Origin: Trueperaceae bacterium
GTDB taxonomy: Bacteria; Deinococcota; Deinococci; Deinococcales; Trueperaceae
Assembly (NCBI GenBank): GCA_011389865.1
Contig: JAABTL010000010.1
Location: 20,687 to 84,686, forward strand
Length of the DNA: 64,000 nucleotides
Direction: 5' to 3'
The notes under the pieces were generated by a model that searched no databases, had not been told where the DNA came from, and was given only the letters and a program-made list of their open reading frames with translations. The stretch's first letter is position 1, and each line of letters starts with the position of its first letter. Shown here in pieces: positions 21,473-31,900 of this stretch. A program made the position numbers and the translations under genes.

Positions 21473-22315
21473 GTGGAGCGGATGACGCCCAAGCATGTCG
21501 ACGACCCAACGGGGATCCCTGCGGACGCCCCGCGGCCAGCTCTGCTTCGCGTCGAGGGTCTGACCAAGAGCTTCGGGGGCCTGCAGGCCGTCAATCACTG
21601 CTCCTTCGACGTGCGCGCCGGCAGCATCACGGCCCTCATCGGACCCAACGGCGCCGGGAAGACCACGGTCTTCTCGCTGATCTCCGGGTTCCTGCGCCCC
21701 GACCGGGGGCGCGTCGTGCTCGACGGCGAGGACCTCACCGGCCTGCTGCCCCACCAGGTGTTCCGTCGCGGCCTCTGCCGCACCTTCCAGATCCCGCGCG
21801 AGCACGGCAGCATGACGGTCCTCGAGAACCTCATGCTGGTCCCCCCGGACCAGCTCGGCGAGCGCTTCTGGAACCCGCTGCTCCGGCCCCGCGCCGTCCG
21901 GGCGCAGGAGCGCGCCATCCGCGAGAAGGCGCTCGAGGTGCTCGATCTGCTCACCCTGTCCCACCTGCGCGACGAGTACGCGGCGAACCTCTCCGGCGGT
22001 CAGAAGAAGCTTCTCGAGCTGGCGCGCACCCTGATGGCCGACCCACGCATCGTCCTCCTCGACGAGCCGGCCGCTGGCGTCAACCCGAGCCTGATGGCGC
22101 GCATCCGCGAGAAGATCGTGCAGCTCAACGCGGAGCGCGGCATCACCTTCCTGCTCATCGAGCACGACATCCCGCTGGTCATGGGCCTGTGCGACCCGGT
22201 CATCGTCCTCAACCAGGGGACGAAGCTGGCGGAGGGTCCGCCTGCCATCGTCCGCGGCGACCCGCGGGTGCTCGAGGCATACCTGGGGGGCCAGCATGGC
22301 GCTGTTGACGGTTGA
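21473..22315 (+). CDS. livG: Branched-chain amino-acid type ABC transporter, ATPase LivG
   Basis: This 280-residue ATPase powers uptake through the LivHM-type channel. Walker A is GPNGAGKTT, the signature is LSGGQKKLLELARTL, Walker B is RIVLLDEPAAGV, and the switch histidine is in LLIEHDIPLVM. The long helical insert between Walker A and signature (LVPPDQLGERFWNPLL...) is typical of LivG rather than LivF. The GTG at 21473 has GGGAGG seven bases upstream; an ATG lies three codons later. It overlaps livF by 20 bases. Family members carry branched-chain amino acids, but some carry urea, amides or aromatic acids, so the substrate is provisional. Confidence 0.92.
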   Translation: MERMTPKHVDDPTGIPADAPRPALLRVEGLTKSFGGLQAVNHCSFDVRAGSITALIGPNGAGKTTVFSLISGFLRPDRGRVVLDGEDLTGLLPHQVFRRGLCRTFQIPREHGSMTVLENLMLVPPDQLGERFWNPLLRPRAVRAQERAIREKALEVLDLLTLSHLRDEYAANLSGGQKKLLELARTLMADPRIVLLDEPAAGVNPSLMARIREKIVQLNAERGITFLLIEHDIPLVMGLCDPVIVLNQGTKLAEGPPAIVRGDPRVLEAYLGGQHGAVDG

Positions 22316-23000
22316 GGGCCTCACCACCGGCTACGGCGAGATGGAGGTGCTGCGCTCGCTGACGCTGCGGGTGGAGCCCGGGCGCATCGTGTCGATCATC
22401 GGACCGAACGGCGCCGGCAAGTCCACCGCCATGAAGGCCGTGTTCGGGCTGCTCAAGCCCTGGCAGGGGTCGATCCGCTTCGGCGAGCGCGAGATCGGCG
22501 GCCTCTCGCCGGACCGGATCGTCCGGCTCGGCATGTGCTACGTCCCGCAGACCGACAACGTCTTCCCGTCGCTCACGGTCGAGGAGAACCTCGAGATGGG
22601 CGCGTTCGTGCTGTCCGGCTCGACGAAGGAGCGTAAGGAGCGGGTGTTCGACCTGTTCCCGCGGCTCGCCGAGCGGCGACGCCAGCGAGCCGGCAAGATG
22701 TCGGGTGGCGAGCGCCAGATGGTGGCGATGGGCCGTGCGCTCATGCTGGATCCCAAGCTCCTGCTGCTCGACGAGCCCTCGGCGGGCCTCGCGCCGCTGC
22801 TGGTCGACCTCATCTTCGAGAAGGTCCGCGACATCAACGCCTCCGGCGTCGCCGTCCTGATGGTGGAGCAGAACGCCCGCAAGTCCCTCGAGCTGGCCGA
22901 CCACGCCTACGTGCTGGTGGGCGGCAGCAACGCCATCGACGGCGCTGGCCACGACCTCCTCGGCGACCCCGAGGTCGGCCGGCTGTACCTGGGAGGCTGA
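22296..23000 (+). CDS. livF: Branched-chain amino-acid type ABC transporter, ATPase LivF
   Basis: This 234-residue ATPase is the second nucleotide-binding subunit of the importer. It shows GPNGAGKSTAMKAVFG (Walker A), MSGGERQMVAMGRALM (signature), LLLLDEPSAGLAPLL (Walker B) and LMVEQNARKSLELADHAYVL (the LivF-type H-loop region, with Gln-Asn after Glu). The start is the ATG at 22296, inside the end of livG, with GGGG upstream. Five bases separate it from the permease livH. Together with LivG it forms the cytoplasmic ATPase pair. Confidence 0.93.
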   Translation: MALLTVEGLTTGYGEMEVLRSLTLRVEPGRIVSIIGPNGAGKSTAMKAVFGLLKPWQGSIRFGEREIGGLSPDRIVRLGMCYVPQTDNVFPSLTVEENLEMGAFVLSGSTKERKERVFDLFPRLAERRRQRAGKMSGGERQMVAMGRALMLDPKLLLLDEPSAGLAPLLVDLIFEKVRDINASGVAVLMVEQNARKSLELADHAYVLVGGSNAIDGAGHDLLGDPEVGRLYLGG

Positions 23001-23004
23001 CGGC

Positions 23005-24063
23005 ATGGCGAGAGTCCTCGCGCGGCGGGCGGGCGGCCCGCGACCCAGTGCGCGCCTTCGGCGCGCCATCGGCAGCCGGACGGCGCTCGTCGCGCTGCTG
23101 GCCCTGGTGCTGGTCGGGCTGTGGTGGCTGGCGGGCGCCCAGGGCGTCACCGGACAGCGGCTGTTGTCGCTCGCCGTCCGCGGCGTCATGCTGGGCGGCA
23201 TCTTGGCGCTCGGCGCCATCGGCCTGACGCTCATCTTCGGCGTCCTGCGCATCCCCAACTTCGCCCACGGTGACCTGATGACCTGGGGTGCGTACCTGGC
23301 CCTCTTCGGGCTCACGCTGCTGCCGGCCGGCCAGCCGCTGGCGCCGTTCTCCTTCGGCGCCGAGCTGCTCCTGCTCCTCGTGCTGGTCATGCCGCTGGTG
23401 GGCCTCACGGGGTACCTGCTCGACCGCCTGGTGTTTCGGCGCCTGCGGGCGCGGCGGGCGCCGTCCGTGATCCTGGCCATGGCCGCCCTCGGCGGCGCCT
23501 TCCTCCTGCGCAGCGTGATCTACCTCGGCTGGGGCGCCGACTTCCGCAACTTCTACACCGGGCGGCCGCGTCCCGCGGTCGAGTTGTTCGCCGGCATCCG
23601 CGTGCGGCCCGACCAGCTGTTCATCCTGGGGCTGGCGTTGCTGCTGATCTTCCTCCTGTACCTGCTGCTCGAGCGCAGCAAGATGGGCAAGGCCATGCGC
23701 GCCACCGCGGACAACGCGGACCTCGCGCGCATCAGCGGCATCGACACCGAGGGCGTGATTCGCTGGACCTGGCTCATCGGCGGCGGCTTGGCGGGGGCCG
23801 GCGGCGTCATGTTCGCCCTCGACACCCAGCTGCGTCCCGAGATGGGCTGGTGGCTCATGCTGCCGCTGTTCTCCTCGGTCATCCTCGGCACGATCGGCAA
23901 CGCTTACGGCGCGCTCGTGGGGGCGCTGATCATCGGCGTGGTGTGGCAGACGTCGACGGCCTTCCTGAACCCCGCGTACGGTCCCGGGGTGGCGTTCGCG
24001 GTGCTGATCCTGGTCCTCCTGTTCCGACCGCAGGGGATCTTCGGTCGGCCGGGAGGTGCCTGA
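23005..24063 (+). CDS. livH: Branched-chain amino-acid type ABC transporter, permease LivH
   Basis: This 352-residue inner-membrane protein has about eight to nine hydrophobic segments from ~35 to ~345 and a basic first 30 residues. The signature EGVIRWTWLIGGGLAGAGGVMFA and the earlier GILALGAIGLTLIFGVLRIPNFAHGD match LivH-type permeases, including the coupling loop that contacts the ATPases. The ATG has GGGAGG nine bases upstream. It is followed three bases later by the second permease. The N-terminal extension (MARVLARRAGGPRPSARLRR) is slightly longer than usual. Confidence 0.92.
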   Translation: MARVLARRAGGPRPSARLRRAIGSRTALVALLALVLVGLWWLAGAQGVTGQRLLSLAVRGVMLGGILALGAIGLTLIFGVLRIPNFAHGDLMTWGAYLALFGLTLLPAGQPLAPFSFGAELLLLLVLVMPLVGLTGYLLDRLVFRRLRARRAPSVILAMAALGGAFLLRSVIYLGWGADFRNFYTGRPRPAVELFAGIRVRPDQLFILGLALLLIFLLYLLLERSKMGKAMRATADNADLARISGIDTEGVIRWTWLIGGGLAGAGGVMFALDTQLRPEMGWWLMLPLFSSVILGTIGNAYGALVGALIIGVVWQTSTAFLNPAYGPGVAFAVLILVLLFRPQGIFGRPGGA

Positions 24064-24065
24064 CC

Positions 24066-25274
24066 ATGGGTGACGCTGCCCTCGCCAAGAGCCTGCTGCT
24101 GGCGCTGCCGCTGGCGTTCCTGGCCGCACGGGCGCTGCCCGCCCGCGTACCTTGGATCGCTCGCGCCCTGCTCGGGGCCGCGGCCGGCTGGGCCGTGGCC
24201 TTCGTGGTGGCGCTGGTGGTCCCGCCCGGCCAGATGGCGTACCTGGTTTCGTTCGCCATCGTGGGCTCCATCTACGCCGTGCTGGCGCTCGGCCTGAACG
24301 TGCAGTGGGGCTACACGGGGCTCTTCAACATCGGCATCGCCGCCTTCTTCGCGATCGGGGCGTTCACCAGCGCGCTGGTCACGACGAGCATGCCGACCGG
24401 CGCCGCCGCCGCCTTCAGCCAACAGGCGTTCGGCCTCGGCGCCCCGTTCCTGGCGGGCGTGGTGGCGGCGGGCGTGGCGGCAGGCGTGTTGGCGCTGCTG
24501 GTGGGCGGCCCGACCCTGCGGCTGCGCGAGGACTACCTGGCGATCGCCACGATCGGCATCGCGGAGCTCGTGCGGCTGGTGTTCCAGAACGAGCGCTGGC
24601 TGGCCAACGGGCCACAACCCCTGCGGGGCATCCCCCAGCCGCTGGCGTGCCTCGTGCGCGACCCCGGCTGCGGCTGGTTGCCGCCACCCCTCGCTGCCCT
24701 GTTCGATCCCCTGGCGCCGCGCGACTACCCCTACGTCTACCTCGCCATCGCCACGCTCTTCGTCATCGTCGTCTACCTCGTGCTCGAGCGCGCGATCCGC
24801 TCGCCCTGGGGCCGCGTCCTGCGCGCCGTGCGCGAGGACGAGGCCGCCGCGGCCATGGCCGGCAAGGACGTGGCCCGCGTGCGGCTGCAGGCCTTCGTGG
24901 TCGGCGCGGTCATCATGGGCCTGGGCGGGGCGCTCTACGCGCACTACATGATCGCGATCGACTACACCCACTTCGACGCGCTGTACGCCACCTTCCTCGT
25001 GTGGGTGATGCTCATGCTCGGCGGTAGCGGCAACAACCGCGGCGCCATCCTGGGCGCCTTCGCGCTGTGGGGCGTGTGGACGGGGGCGGCCTTCCTGGTC
25101 GACCTCGCCCGGCCCGTGCTGGCGGCGATCTCGAGCGACCTGCCGGCGCGCGGTCCCTACCTGCGGCTGCTCTTCATCGCCCTCCTGATGCTGTTCATCT
25201 TGCTGTACCGCCCGAAGGGACTCATCGGCGAGGAGCGCTTCGTGTCACGCGACTCGCAGGGGCGGGACGGCTGA
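24066..25274 (+). CDS. livM: Branched-chain amino-acid type ABC transporter, permease LivM
   Basis: This 402-residue membrane protein has about ten hydrophobic stretches, including YLVSFAIVGSIYAVLALGLNVQWGYTGLFNIG near its start, characteristic of LivM. The C-terminal coupling region is AMAGKDVARVRLQAFVVGAVIMGLGGALYAHYM. A loop of ~60 residues with two cysteines (CLVRDPGCGW) between membrane segments is larger than usual and could form an outside disulfide. The ATG lies three bases after livH and the gene ends the operon before the terminator at 25354. Confidence 0.91.
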   Translation: MGDAALAKSLLLALPLAFLAARALPARVPWIARALLGAAAGWAVAFVVALVVPPGQMAYLVSFAIVGSIYAVLALGLNVQWGYTGLFNIGIAAFFAIGAFTSALVTTSMPTGAAAAFSQQAFGLGAPFLAGVVAAGVAAGVLALLVGGPTLRLREDYLAIATIGIAELVRLVFQNERWLANGPQPLRGIPQPLACLVRDPGCGWLPPPLAALFDPLAPRDYPYVYLAIATLFVIVVYLVLERAIRSPWGRVLRAVREDEAAAAMAGKDVARVRLQAFVVGAVIMGLGGALYAHYMIAIDYTHFDALYATFLVWVMLMLGGSGNNRGAILGAFALWGVWTGAAFLVDLARPVLAAISSDLPARGPYLRLLFIALLMLFILLYRPKGLIGEERFVSRDSQGRDG

Positions 25275-25353
25275 CCGGACGCCGCGCCGCCGTGCCGCCG
25301 CCGCGCCCTGCTGCGGCATCCGAGCCGAACGCCAGGACACCCCCGAACGGGAA

Positions 25354-25377
25354 AGGGGCCCCGGTGAAGGGGCCCCT
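25354..25377. terminator. Bidirectional terminator hairpin between livM and the binding-protein gene
   Basis: AGGGGCCCC (25354-25362) and GGGGCCCCT (25369-25377) form a perfect 9-bp stem around a six-base loop. Read on the minus strand it is followed by TTTCCCGTT, so it best fits the end of the convergent binding-protein gene, and it can also stop transcripts from livM. Confidence 0.75.
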
Positions 25378-25419
25378 CGAACGGGTGCGGCGCGACGGCC
25401 GCTCCGCGGACGGTGCGGG

Positions 25420-26715
25420 TCAGTCGTGCGGGATCTGGTCGGGGGTGCGGATCATGAGTCCCTCGATCGTGCCGCCCGCGTAGCGCCAGATCTCGACCGC
25501 GGTGATGACGTCGCCGAACTCGTCGAACACCACGTCGCCGGCCGCACCGGTGTAGGCGACGTCGGCGCCGGACGCCAGCAGGCGGAAGGCGTTCTCGAAG
25601 TCGTTCACGCCCGCGGTCTCGCCGGGCGGGTTGGCGACCAACCGCAGGTTGTCGCGCAGCACCGCGCCGCTGACCTCTACGCCGTCGACCTGAGCCTTGG
25701 CGACCGCCAGGCCGACGACCGCGACCGCGTCGTAGATGCTGTCCATGAACGGCAGCGGCGGGCGCTGCCCGTAGGCCTCCTCGAAGGCCTCGACGAAGGC
25801 GACGAAGCCGCCCCAGCTCGGGTCGGCGCCGGGCGCGGTGCCGAGACGGCCCTCGACGGCCTCGGCGCCCATCGCCTCGATGATCAGCTCGGACTTGCTG
25901 CCGTCGACGTACTGGAAGTTGGTGAAGCCGAAGAGGTCGCGAGCCTCGGTGAGGAACACCGTCGCCTGGCCCGGGTAGCTCATCACCAGGACGATCTCGG
26001 GGTCGCCGGCGAAGACCTCCTCGAGCATGGCGGCGTAGGTCGGCTGCGGCTCGTCGGGGTGCGGGACCTGGGCGGTCACGGTGCCGCCGCGGGCCTCGAA
26101 GGCCTCGGTGAACGCGTTGCTGAGGCCCTGGCCGTACGGGTTGTTGACGTACATCGTCGCCGCGCGGGTGAAGGCGTAATCCGGGACGATCTCACCGCGC
26201 GCGAGCTGGGCCGCCACGACCCCCTGCAGGGCGTCCGAGCCGATCGTGCGGAAGAGGAAGTCGTCGTCCTCCAGGATCGTCAACAGCGGCGAGGTGGCCG
26301 ACTGCGAGATCTGCAGGACGCCGGCCGGCGCCGTCACGGCCTCCGCCACCGCGACCGCCACGCCGCTGGCCAACGGACCCACGATGGCGGGCACGCCGTC
26401 GACGTCGACCAGCTTGCGCGCACGGTCGATGCCGACCGAGGCGCTGGTGGCGGCGTCCTCGAAGACCAGCTCGATGATGGGCCCGCCGAAGACCTCGGTC
26501 GCGGCGGCGTTGATGTGGGCCGCCGCCAGCTCGGCCGCGTCGCGGTGCGCCGGACCGAACTCGCCGAGCGGGCCCGTGAAGTCGAGCAGCGCCCCGATGG
26601 GCACCGCGACGGGCTGGGCGAACGCGACGGCGGACGCAGCACCGAGGGCCACCACGACCCCGAGCGCGCGGACCGCCTTCGTCCAATGGGCGGACATCAC
26701 GTCTTGCCTATTCAT
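25420..26715 (-). CDS. Periplasmic branched-chain amino-acid type binding protein
   Basis: This 431-residue secreted protein is the solute receptor of the adjacent Liv importer. It starts with a signal peptide (basic start, hydrophobic [17 protein letters not shown], cut before [18 protein letters not shown] near residue 33). The mature part has the type I binding-protein fold: an N-lobe with [24 protein letters not shown] and [11 protein letters not shown], and a C-lobe with [17 protein letters not shown]. The start is the ATG at 26715, preceded by GGAGG. It is convergent with livM and has its own promoter, which allows receptor-rich expression. Ligand is inferred; the GPLASG/SATSP pair is general for amide and amino-acid receptors. 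Confidence 0.9.
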   Translation of the reverse strand: MNRQDVMSAHWTKAVRALGVVVALGAASAVAFAQPVAVPIGALLDFTGPLGEFGPAHRDAAELAAAHINAAATEVFGGPIIELVFEDAATSASVGIDRARKLVDVDGVPAIVGPLASGVAVAVAEAVTAPAGVLQISQSATSPLLTILEDDDFLFRTIGSDALQGVVAAQLARGEIVPDYAFTRAATMYVNNPYGQGLSNAFTEAFEARGGTVTAQVPHPDEPQPTYAAMLEEVFAGDPEIVLVMSYPGQATVFLTEARDLFGFTNFQYVDGSKSELIIEAMGAEAVEGRLGTAPGADPSWGGFVAFVEAFEEAYGQRPPLPFMDSIYDAVAVVGLAVAKAQVDGVEVSGAVLRDNLRLVANPPGETAGVNDFENAFRLLASGADVAYTGAAGDVVFDEFGDVITAVEIWRYAGGTIEGLMIRTPDQIPHD

Positions 26716-26784
26716 GCCGAACCTCCGATGTGCAGCGTGTGGGCTTCCGCGTCTCGGCCACCCGCGGGCGCCGGAGCGTGCCAT

Positions 26785-26813
26785 ACGTTAGCGGCGGTCG
26801 CGGTGCCTGTCAA
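26785..26813 (-). promoter_or_regulatory. Promoter for the Liv-type binding protein
   Basis: Minus-strand TTGACA (26808-26813) and TAACGT (26785-26790) are separated by 17 nt. The -35 box is a perfect match. The leader is about 60 nt. Confidence 0.6.
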
Positions 26814-26939
26814 CGTCGGCGGCGTGCTGCGGCCATCGCGACGCGGCCCACGACCCCACCCGGGACCGTTCCGGCCACTCGCGAGCCCCCGGCCCACGAA
26901 TCTGGCCTTGCGGCGCAGCGAGCGTGTACGTTTGGCCAG

Positions 26940-26968
26940 TTGACAGCGACCATTCCGTCAGTCATGAT
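26940..26968 (+). promoter_or_regulatory. Promoter for glnA
   Basis: TTGACA (26940-26945), a 17-nt spacer and CATGAT (26963-26968) form a good promoter, with transcription from about 26975 and a leader of about 70 nt. The 329-bp divergent region 26716-27044 holds only this and the opposing promoter; no gene or riboswitch is seen. Confidence 0.65.
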
Positions 26969-27044
26969 GCCCAAAGCCGATCATCGGACACGATTCGGTG
27001 CACACCACGTCAACGCAACCCACCCGCACGCCCCCGGAGGAACC

Positions 27045-28385
27045 ATGCCCATGACCCGCGCCGACGTCGCCGCCCGCCTCAAGGAGGAGAACGTCCGCTT
27101 CCTGCGGCTGCAGTTCAGCGACATCCTCGGCATGAACAAGAACGTCGAGGTGCCCACCTCGCAGTTCGACAAGGCGCTCGACGGCGAGATCATGTTCGAC
27201 GGCTCGTCGGTGCAGGGCTTCGCCCGCATCGAGGAGTCCGACATGCTCCTCAAGCCCGACTTCGACACCTTCCTGGTGTTCCCGGCGATCATCGAGGGCG
27301 ACGCCCGCGGCAAGGTCGCACGGCTGATCTGCGACATCGCGCTGCCCGACGGCACGCCGTTCGCCGGCGACCCGCGCGGCGTCCTGAAGCGCCAGGTGGA
27401 GCGGCTCAAGGCGCTCGGCTTCGACGACATGTACACCGGTCCCGAGCCCGAGTTCTTCCTCTTCCACCGCAACCCCGACGGCACCCCCACGGTGGAGACC
27501 GCCGACGCGGCCGGCTACTTCGACCTCGCCCCCGTCGACCGCGGCGAGGACGCGCGCCGCGACATGGTCAACGCGCTGGTCGAGATGGGCTTCGAGATCG
27601 AGGCCGCCCACCACGAGGTGGCGCCCGGTCAGCACGAGATCGACTTCAAGTACGACACCGCGCTGTCGACCGCCGACAACATCGCCACCTTCCGCATGGT
27701 CGTCAAGCGCATCGCGCTCAATCACGGCCTGCACGCCACCTTCATGCCCAAGCCGGTCGCCGGCATCAACGGCTCCGGGATGCACATCCACCTGTCGCTC
27801 TTCCAGGGGGGCAAGAACGCGTTCTACGACGAGAAGGCCGAGTACCAGCTGTCGCACACGGCCAAGAACTGGATCGCCGGCCTCCTCGAGCACGCCTCGG
27901 GCCTGGTGGCGATCACCAACCCGATCGTCAACAGCTACAAGCGCCTCACGCCGGGCTACGAGGCGCCGACCAACATCGCCTGGTCGGCCAGCAACCGCAG
28001 CGCCATGATCCGCGTGCCGGCGCGCCGCGGCGTGGGCACCCGCACCGAGCTGCGCATGCCCGACCCGTCGTGCAACCCGTACCTGGCGCTGGCCGCCATC
28101 CTGGCGGCCGGCCTGGACGGCATCGAGCGCAACCTGGTGCCGCCGCCCGACATCCACCGCAACATCTACCAGATGAGCGTGCGCGACCGGCGCAAGCACA
28201 AGATCCGCGAGCTGCCGGGCACCCTGCGCGATGCCCTGGTCACGCTGCAGAAGGACCGGGTCGTGCGCGAGGCGCTCGGCGAGCACATCTACACGCAGTA
28301 CATCGAGGCCAAGACGCTGGAGTTCGACGGCTACCGCATCGCCGTCCACGACTGGGAGCTCGACCACTACCTGGCCGAGTACTGA
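27045..28385 (+). CDS. glnA: Glutamine synthetase, type I (alpha-like)
   Basis: This 446-residue dodecameric enzyme makes glutamine from glutamate, ammonia and ATP. The beta-grasp N-domain has [16 protein letters not shown] and [16 protein letters not shown]. The catalytic domain shows [33 protein letters not shown] (metal and glutamate site), [23 protein letters not shown] and ends [17 protein letters not shown]. Length and the lack of a recognisable adenylylation-site tyrosine segment fit the alpha (Bacillus-like) subgroup, so control is likely by feedback and transcription. The ATG at 27045 has GGAGG eight bases upstream; a second ATG lies two codons later. It has its own promoter. A strong hairpin follows the stop. 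Confidence 0.97.
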   Translation: MPMTRADVAARLKEENVRFLRLQFSDILGMNKNVEVPTSQFDKALDGEIMFDGSSVQGFARIEESDMLLKPDFDTFLVFPAIIEGDARGKVARLICDIALPDGTPFAGDPRGVLKRQVERLKALGFDDMYTGPEPEFFLFHRNPDGTPTVETADAAGYFDLAPVDRGEDARRDMVNALVEMGFEIEAAHHEVAPGQHEIDFKYDTALSTADNIATFRMVVKRIALNHGLHATFMPKPVAGINGSGMHIHLSLFQGGKNAFYDEKAEYQLSHTAKNWIAGLLEHASGLVAITNPIVNSYKRLTPGYEAPTNIAWSASNRSAMIRVPARRGVGTRTELRMPDPSCNPYLALAAILAAGLDGIERNLVPPPDIHRNIYQMSVRDRRKHKIRELPGTLRDALVTLQKDRVVREALGEHIYTQYIEAKTLEFDGYRIAVHDWELDHYLAEY

Positions 28386-28389
28386 GGGT

Positions 28390-28421
28390 GTTTGGCTGGG
28401 GCATGCGTGCCCCAGCCAAAC
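28390..28421. repeat. Perfect 14-bp hairpin between glnA and ruvC
   Basis: GTTTGGCTGGGGCA (28390-28403) and its exact inverse complement (28408-28421) enclose the loop TGCG. It starts five bases after the glnA stop and probably acts as terminator or RNA stabiliser, although no T-tract follows on either strand. Confidence 0.7.
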
Positions 28422-28429
28422 GCACGGGA

Positions 28430-28435
28430 TACCAT
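28430..28435 (+). promoter_or_regulatory. -10 box for ruvC, probably leaderless
   Basis: TACCAT ends six bases before the ruvC GTG, with no ribosome site between. It lies just after the hairpin that closes glnA. Confidence 0.4.
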
Positions 28436-28441
28436 GACCGC

Positions 28442-28984
28442 GTGAGCGGCCACGAACAGCGCGTCCTCGGCGTCGATCCCGGGTTGGCCCACCTCGGGAT
28501 CGGCGCCGTCTTGGAGCGGGGGCGCGACGGCGAGCTGCTTCTCGCGCGCCTCGTGCGGACCCGCCCCAGCGACGAACCCGGCCTGCGCCTGGAGCAGGTG
28601 CACGCGGCGATGCTGGCCGCCATCGACGCGTCGCTCCCCGACGCGATCGCGATCGAGGGACAGTACTTCCACCGGCAGCGCGAGGCGTCGTTCAAGGTCG
28701 GGCAGGCGGTCGGCGTCGTCCTGTTGGCGGCGCACGCGCGAGGCGTGCCGGTGCATACCTACGGACCGCTCGAGGTCAAGCAGACGCTGGTCGGGAGCGG
28801 CCGGGCCGACAAGACCCAGGTCGCTTACATGGTGCGCGCGCTACTGGGACGCTCGGCCGCCGGCGGCGACGTACCGCACCACGTCTCGGACGCCCTGGCG
28901 CTGGCGCTCACCCACCTCGCGCGCCGCCGCCTCGACGCCCACGCGCCACCCGCCAAGGCGGGACGCGGGGGTGGCCGCTCCTAG
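28442..28984 (+). CDS. ruvC: Holliday junction endonuclease RuvC
   Basis: This 180-residue nuclease resolves four-way DNA junctions in recombination and repair. The catalytic acidic residues are present: Asp12 in GVDPGLAHLG, Glu72 in AIEGQYFHRQ, and the C-terminal cluster HHVSDALALALTH with Asp150. The motif GPLEVKQTLVGSGRADKTQV matches the DNA-binding segment. The start is the GTG at 28442, after a TACCAT box. Its 3' end overlaps the convergent GH13 gene by four bases. ruvA and ruvB are not in the window. The C-terminal ~20 residues are basic/Gly-rich and not conserved in the family. Confidence 0.93.
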   Translation: MSGHEQRVLGVDPGLAHLGIGAVLERGRDGELLLARLVRTRPSDEPGLRLEQVHAAMLAAIDASLPDAIAIEGQYFHRQREASFKVGQAVGVVLLAAHARGVPVHTYGPLEVKQTLVGSGRADKTQVAYMVRALLGRSAAGGDVPHHVSDALALALTHLARRRLDAHAPPAKAGRGGGRS

Positions 28985-31900
28985 CCCTTCTTCCGACGCC
29001 TGCGTGGTCCGGCCGTGGTCCCGCCGACCGCGGCCTTCTTGCCGCCCGTCCGGCGGCCGGCCGTCGCTCGCTTCGCCTTGCGACCCCGCGCGTCCCGCGG
29101 CTTCCCGACGGCGCGAGCGTCGGTCGCCTCGGTGCCCGCGGCGTCGTCGAGCAGGATCGACCAGCGGTAGCCGCTGGCGCGCATGCGCGCCGTCCAGCGC
29201 CGCCGCCACGCCGAGAGGGCCCGCGCGGGGCCTGCGCCCGGGCGTCGCCGTCGACCCGCGGCCCACATCACGGCGAGCCAGCGCTCGAAGCCTTCCTGCC
29301 GGAACCATCGGACGCCGCCGTGCTCGTGCACGTCCAGCAGCCGCAGCAGCGCGGGCGCGGCGGCCATCGTCGCCGCCAGGGCCGCGTCGTCGGGCCACGG
29401 ATCGGCGGGCGAGGGCAGCGTCGCGATCGTCGCACTGGCCGCCGCCGCCCAGGCGCTGGCGTCCGCGATGCCTGCGGCCGCGAGGTCGCGCACGACGGTC
29501 CGCCCGATGCGGGTCCGCGCCCAGGCACCGCGCGCGTCGGGCAGGTGCGCGGCCGCGTGCACGTAGGCCGATGCCATGGCGGCCGGCCGGCCGACCGTCG
29601 CCTCGAGGCGCGCATCGCCGCCCTTGGGCGCGGGCGGGGGGGCGGGCGTCGCGGGCGTCTCCAGGGCAGCGACCCAGTCGGCCCAGGCCGACGACGCGTC
29701 GCCGCCCTCGCGCCAGGCCGCCACCAGGCGCGTCAACGCCTCGTGGGTACCGGCGAAGCGCAGGTCGTCGAGGGCGTCCTCCAGCGACGGCACGCCTCGC
29801 CCGCGGAGGGACGTGTGGAGGGCCCCGAGAACGCCGTCGTGATCCACCCATTCGCGCACGTCGACGTACACGCGCGCCTCGTAACCGTCGAGCGCGACGC
29901 GCCAGCCGTCGCGCAGCACGTCCTCCGAGCGCCACAGGTAACTCAGCCCGCGGACGAGGTCGTGGGCCGCGACGAAACGCGCCTCGCCGCCCGCCAGCCC
30001 GAGCGCGTCGCCGACGCGATCGCGGTGCGGCGCGGCGCCGGGTCGCGCGACCTGCGGCACGCTCTCGCGCAGCACGCCGTTCGAGCGCGCGTAGCGGTGG
30101 TTGACGAGCACCAGCGTGGTGGCGTCGCCCACGCGGTTGGCGTAGGCGTAGACGTCCTCGTTCGGCTCACCGTCGTCGGCGATCAGGTCGAAGAAGCGGA
30201 AACCGTCGACCTCGGCGAACTGCCAGCGGCGATGCAACACCGGCACCAGCTCGCGCTCGTGGCGGCCGACCAACGCCTCGTCGGGCTGCTCTCCCCACTT
30301 CGCGCGCCGGAACTCCATCCCGTACTTCTCGCGGAAGCCCTCGAACTGACCGTGACCGAACATCGGCAGGCCCGGCATCGTCGCCAACAGCGTCGCCACC
30401 GCGAAGTAGCGATCGCCGTCACCGAACTGGACGCGGGCGGTCTCCTCGTCGGGGTTGTTCATGAAGTTGACGTAGCGCTGCAGGATGCGCGGATCGAAGG
30501 CCAGCACCTCCTTGACGAGGCTTCGGTAACCGGCGTTGTCCTGCTGCCGCATCATGTGCATGAAGGCGCTGTTGTAGACGCGGTGCATGCCCAGGGTACG
30601 GACGAAGTAGCCCTCCATCATCCAGAAGGCCTCGGCCAGCAACAGGGTGTCGGGCACTTCGACCGCGACCCGATCGACGACCTCGCGCCAGAACTCTCGC
30701 GGCATCGCGCGCTCGAAGTCCTCGTCGGTCAGCGCGCCGTAGCGCCCGCGCGAGGGGACGCCGCCGCCCTCGCCCGGGGCCGGGTACCACAGCCGCCGCA
30801 CGTGCCGTTTCGCCAGCGTCATGGCGGCGTCGAAGCGGATGATCGGCGAGCGACGTGCGACGTCGAGGATCGTCTGGATCACGGCCTCGCGCACGCCCGC
30901 GTCGAGGTAATCGAGCTGGGCGGTGTCGTTCCAGGGCATGGCGGTGCCGTCGTTGCCGTGGAAGATGTAGCGCGTCTGGCCCGTCGCGCGATCCTTGCGC
31001 TCGAACACCACCGCGGCGTCGGTCCCGTCGTAGTAGTGGTCCTCGATGCGGATCTCCACCCGCGGGTCGCTGCTGAGGTCGGCGCCGCCGAAGCGGTAGC
31101 CCGGGAACGGCGGGTGATCGACCTGGACGAAGCGCTCGGGGTGTTCGACGACCCAGCGCCCATCGATGCCGACGTGGTTCGGCACCATGTCGGTCGCCAT
31201 CCGGATGCCGCGCGCGGCGGCGCGCGCCTTGAGGTCGGCGAAGCCGGCTTCGCCCCCGAGTTCGTGGGCGATGGCGTAGTCGTAGAGCGCGTAGGCCGAC
31301 GCCAGCGCGTCGGGCTGGCCGCGCAGTTGCTTGATCCGGCGCGACGCCTCGCTGCGCTGCCACACGCCGATCAGCCACAGCGAGTTGAAGCCGCGCCGCG
31401 CCAGCCGGTCGAGCTCGGCGTCCGGGACCTGGTCGAGCCGCTCGATCGCGCGGCCGTGCTCGCTGGAGAGCTGGTCGAGCCACACGTAGGTGCTCTTGGC
31501 GACCATGACCACCCGCGGCATCCACGCGCCGTCGGGGCTGAAGCGCTCCGCCTCGCCGTCGCCGCCACGGAGCGACCAGGCGGACGGCGCCGGCGGCGGG
31601 CCCGGCGGCCCCCCGCGGACGACGTCGGCCTCGCGGATCGTGGCGATCGCTTCGAGCAACTGATCGAGCAGCGTCCGGAAGGCGTCGCCGAGCAGCGGCC
31701 CCCAGGCGTCGCGCACGAAGCGCAGCTGGCCCGCGAGGTCGTCGGGGTGGGCGCGCGCCGGCTCGAGCAGCAGGTCGAAGAGGGAGGTCGAGCGCCGCCC
31801 AGGCAGGCCGGGCAGATCGGCGAAGTGGCCGCGCAGGGCATCGATCAGGGCGTCGTACGGCACCTGGGTCGCCAGCGGCCTCACGTCGATCAGCGGGCGG

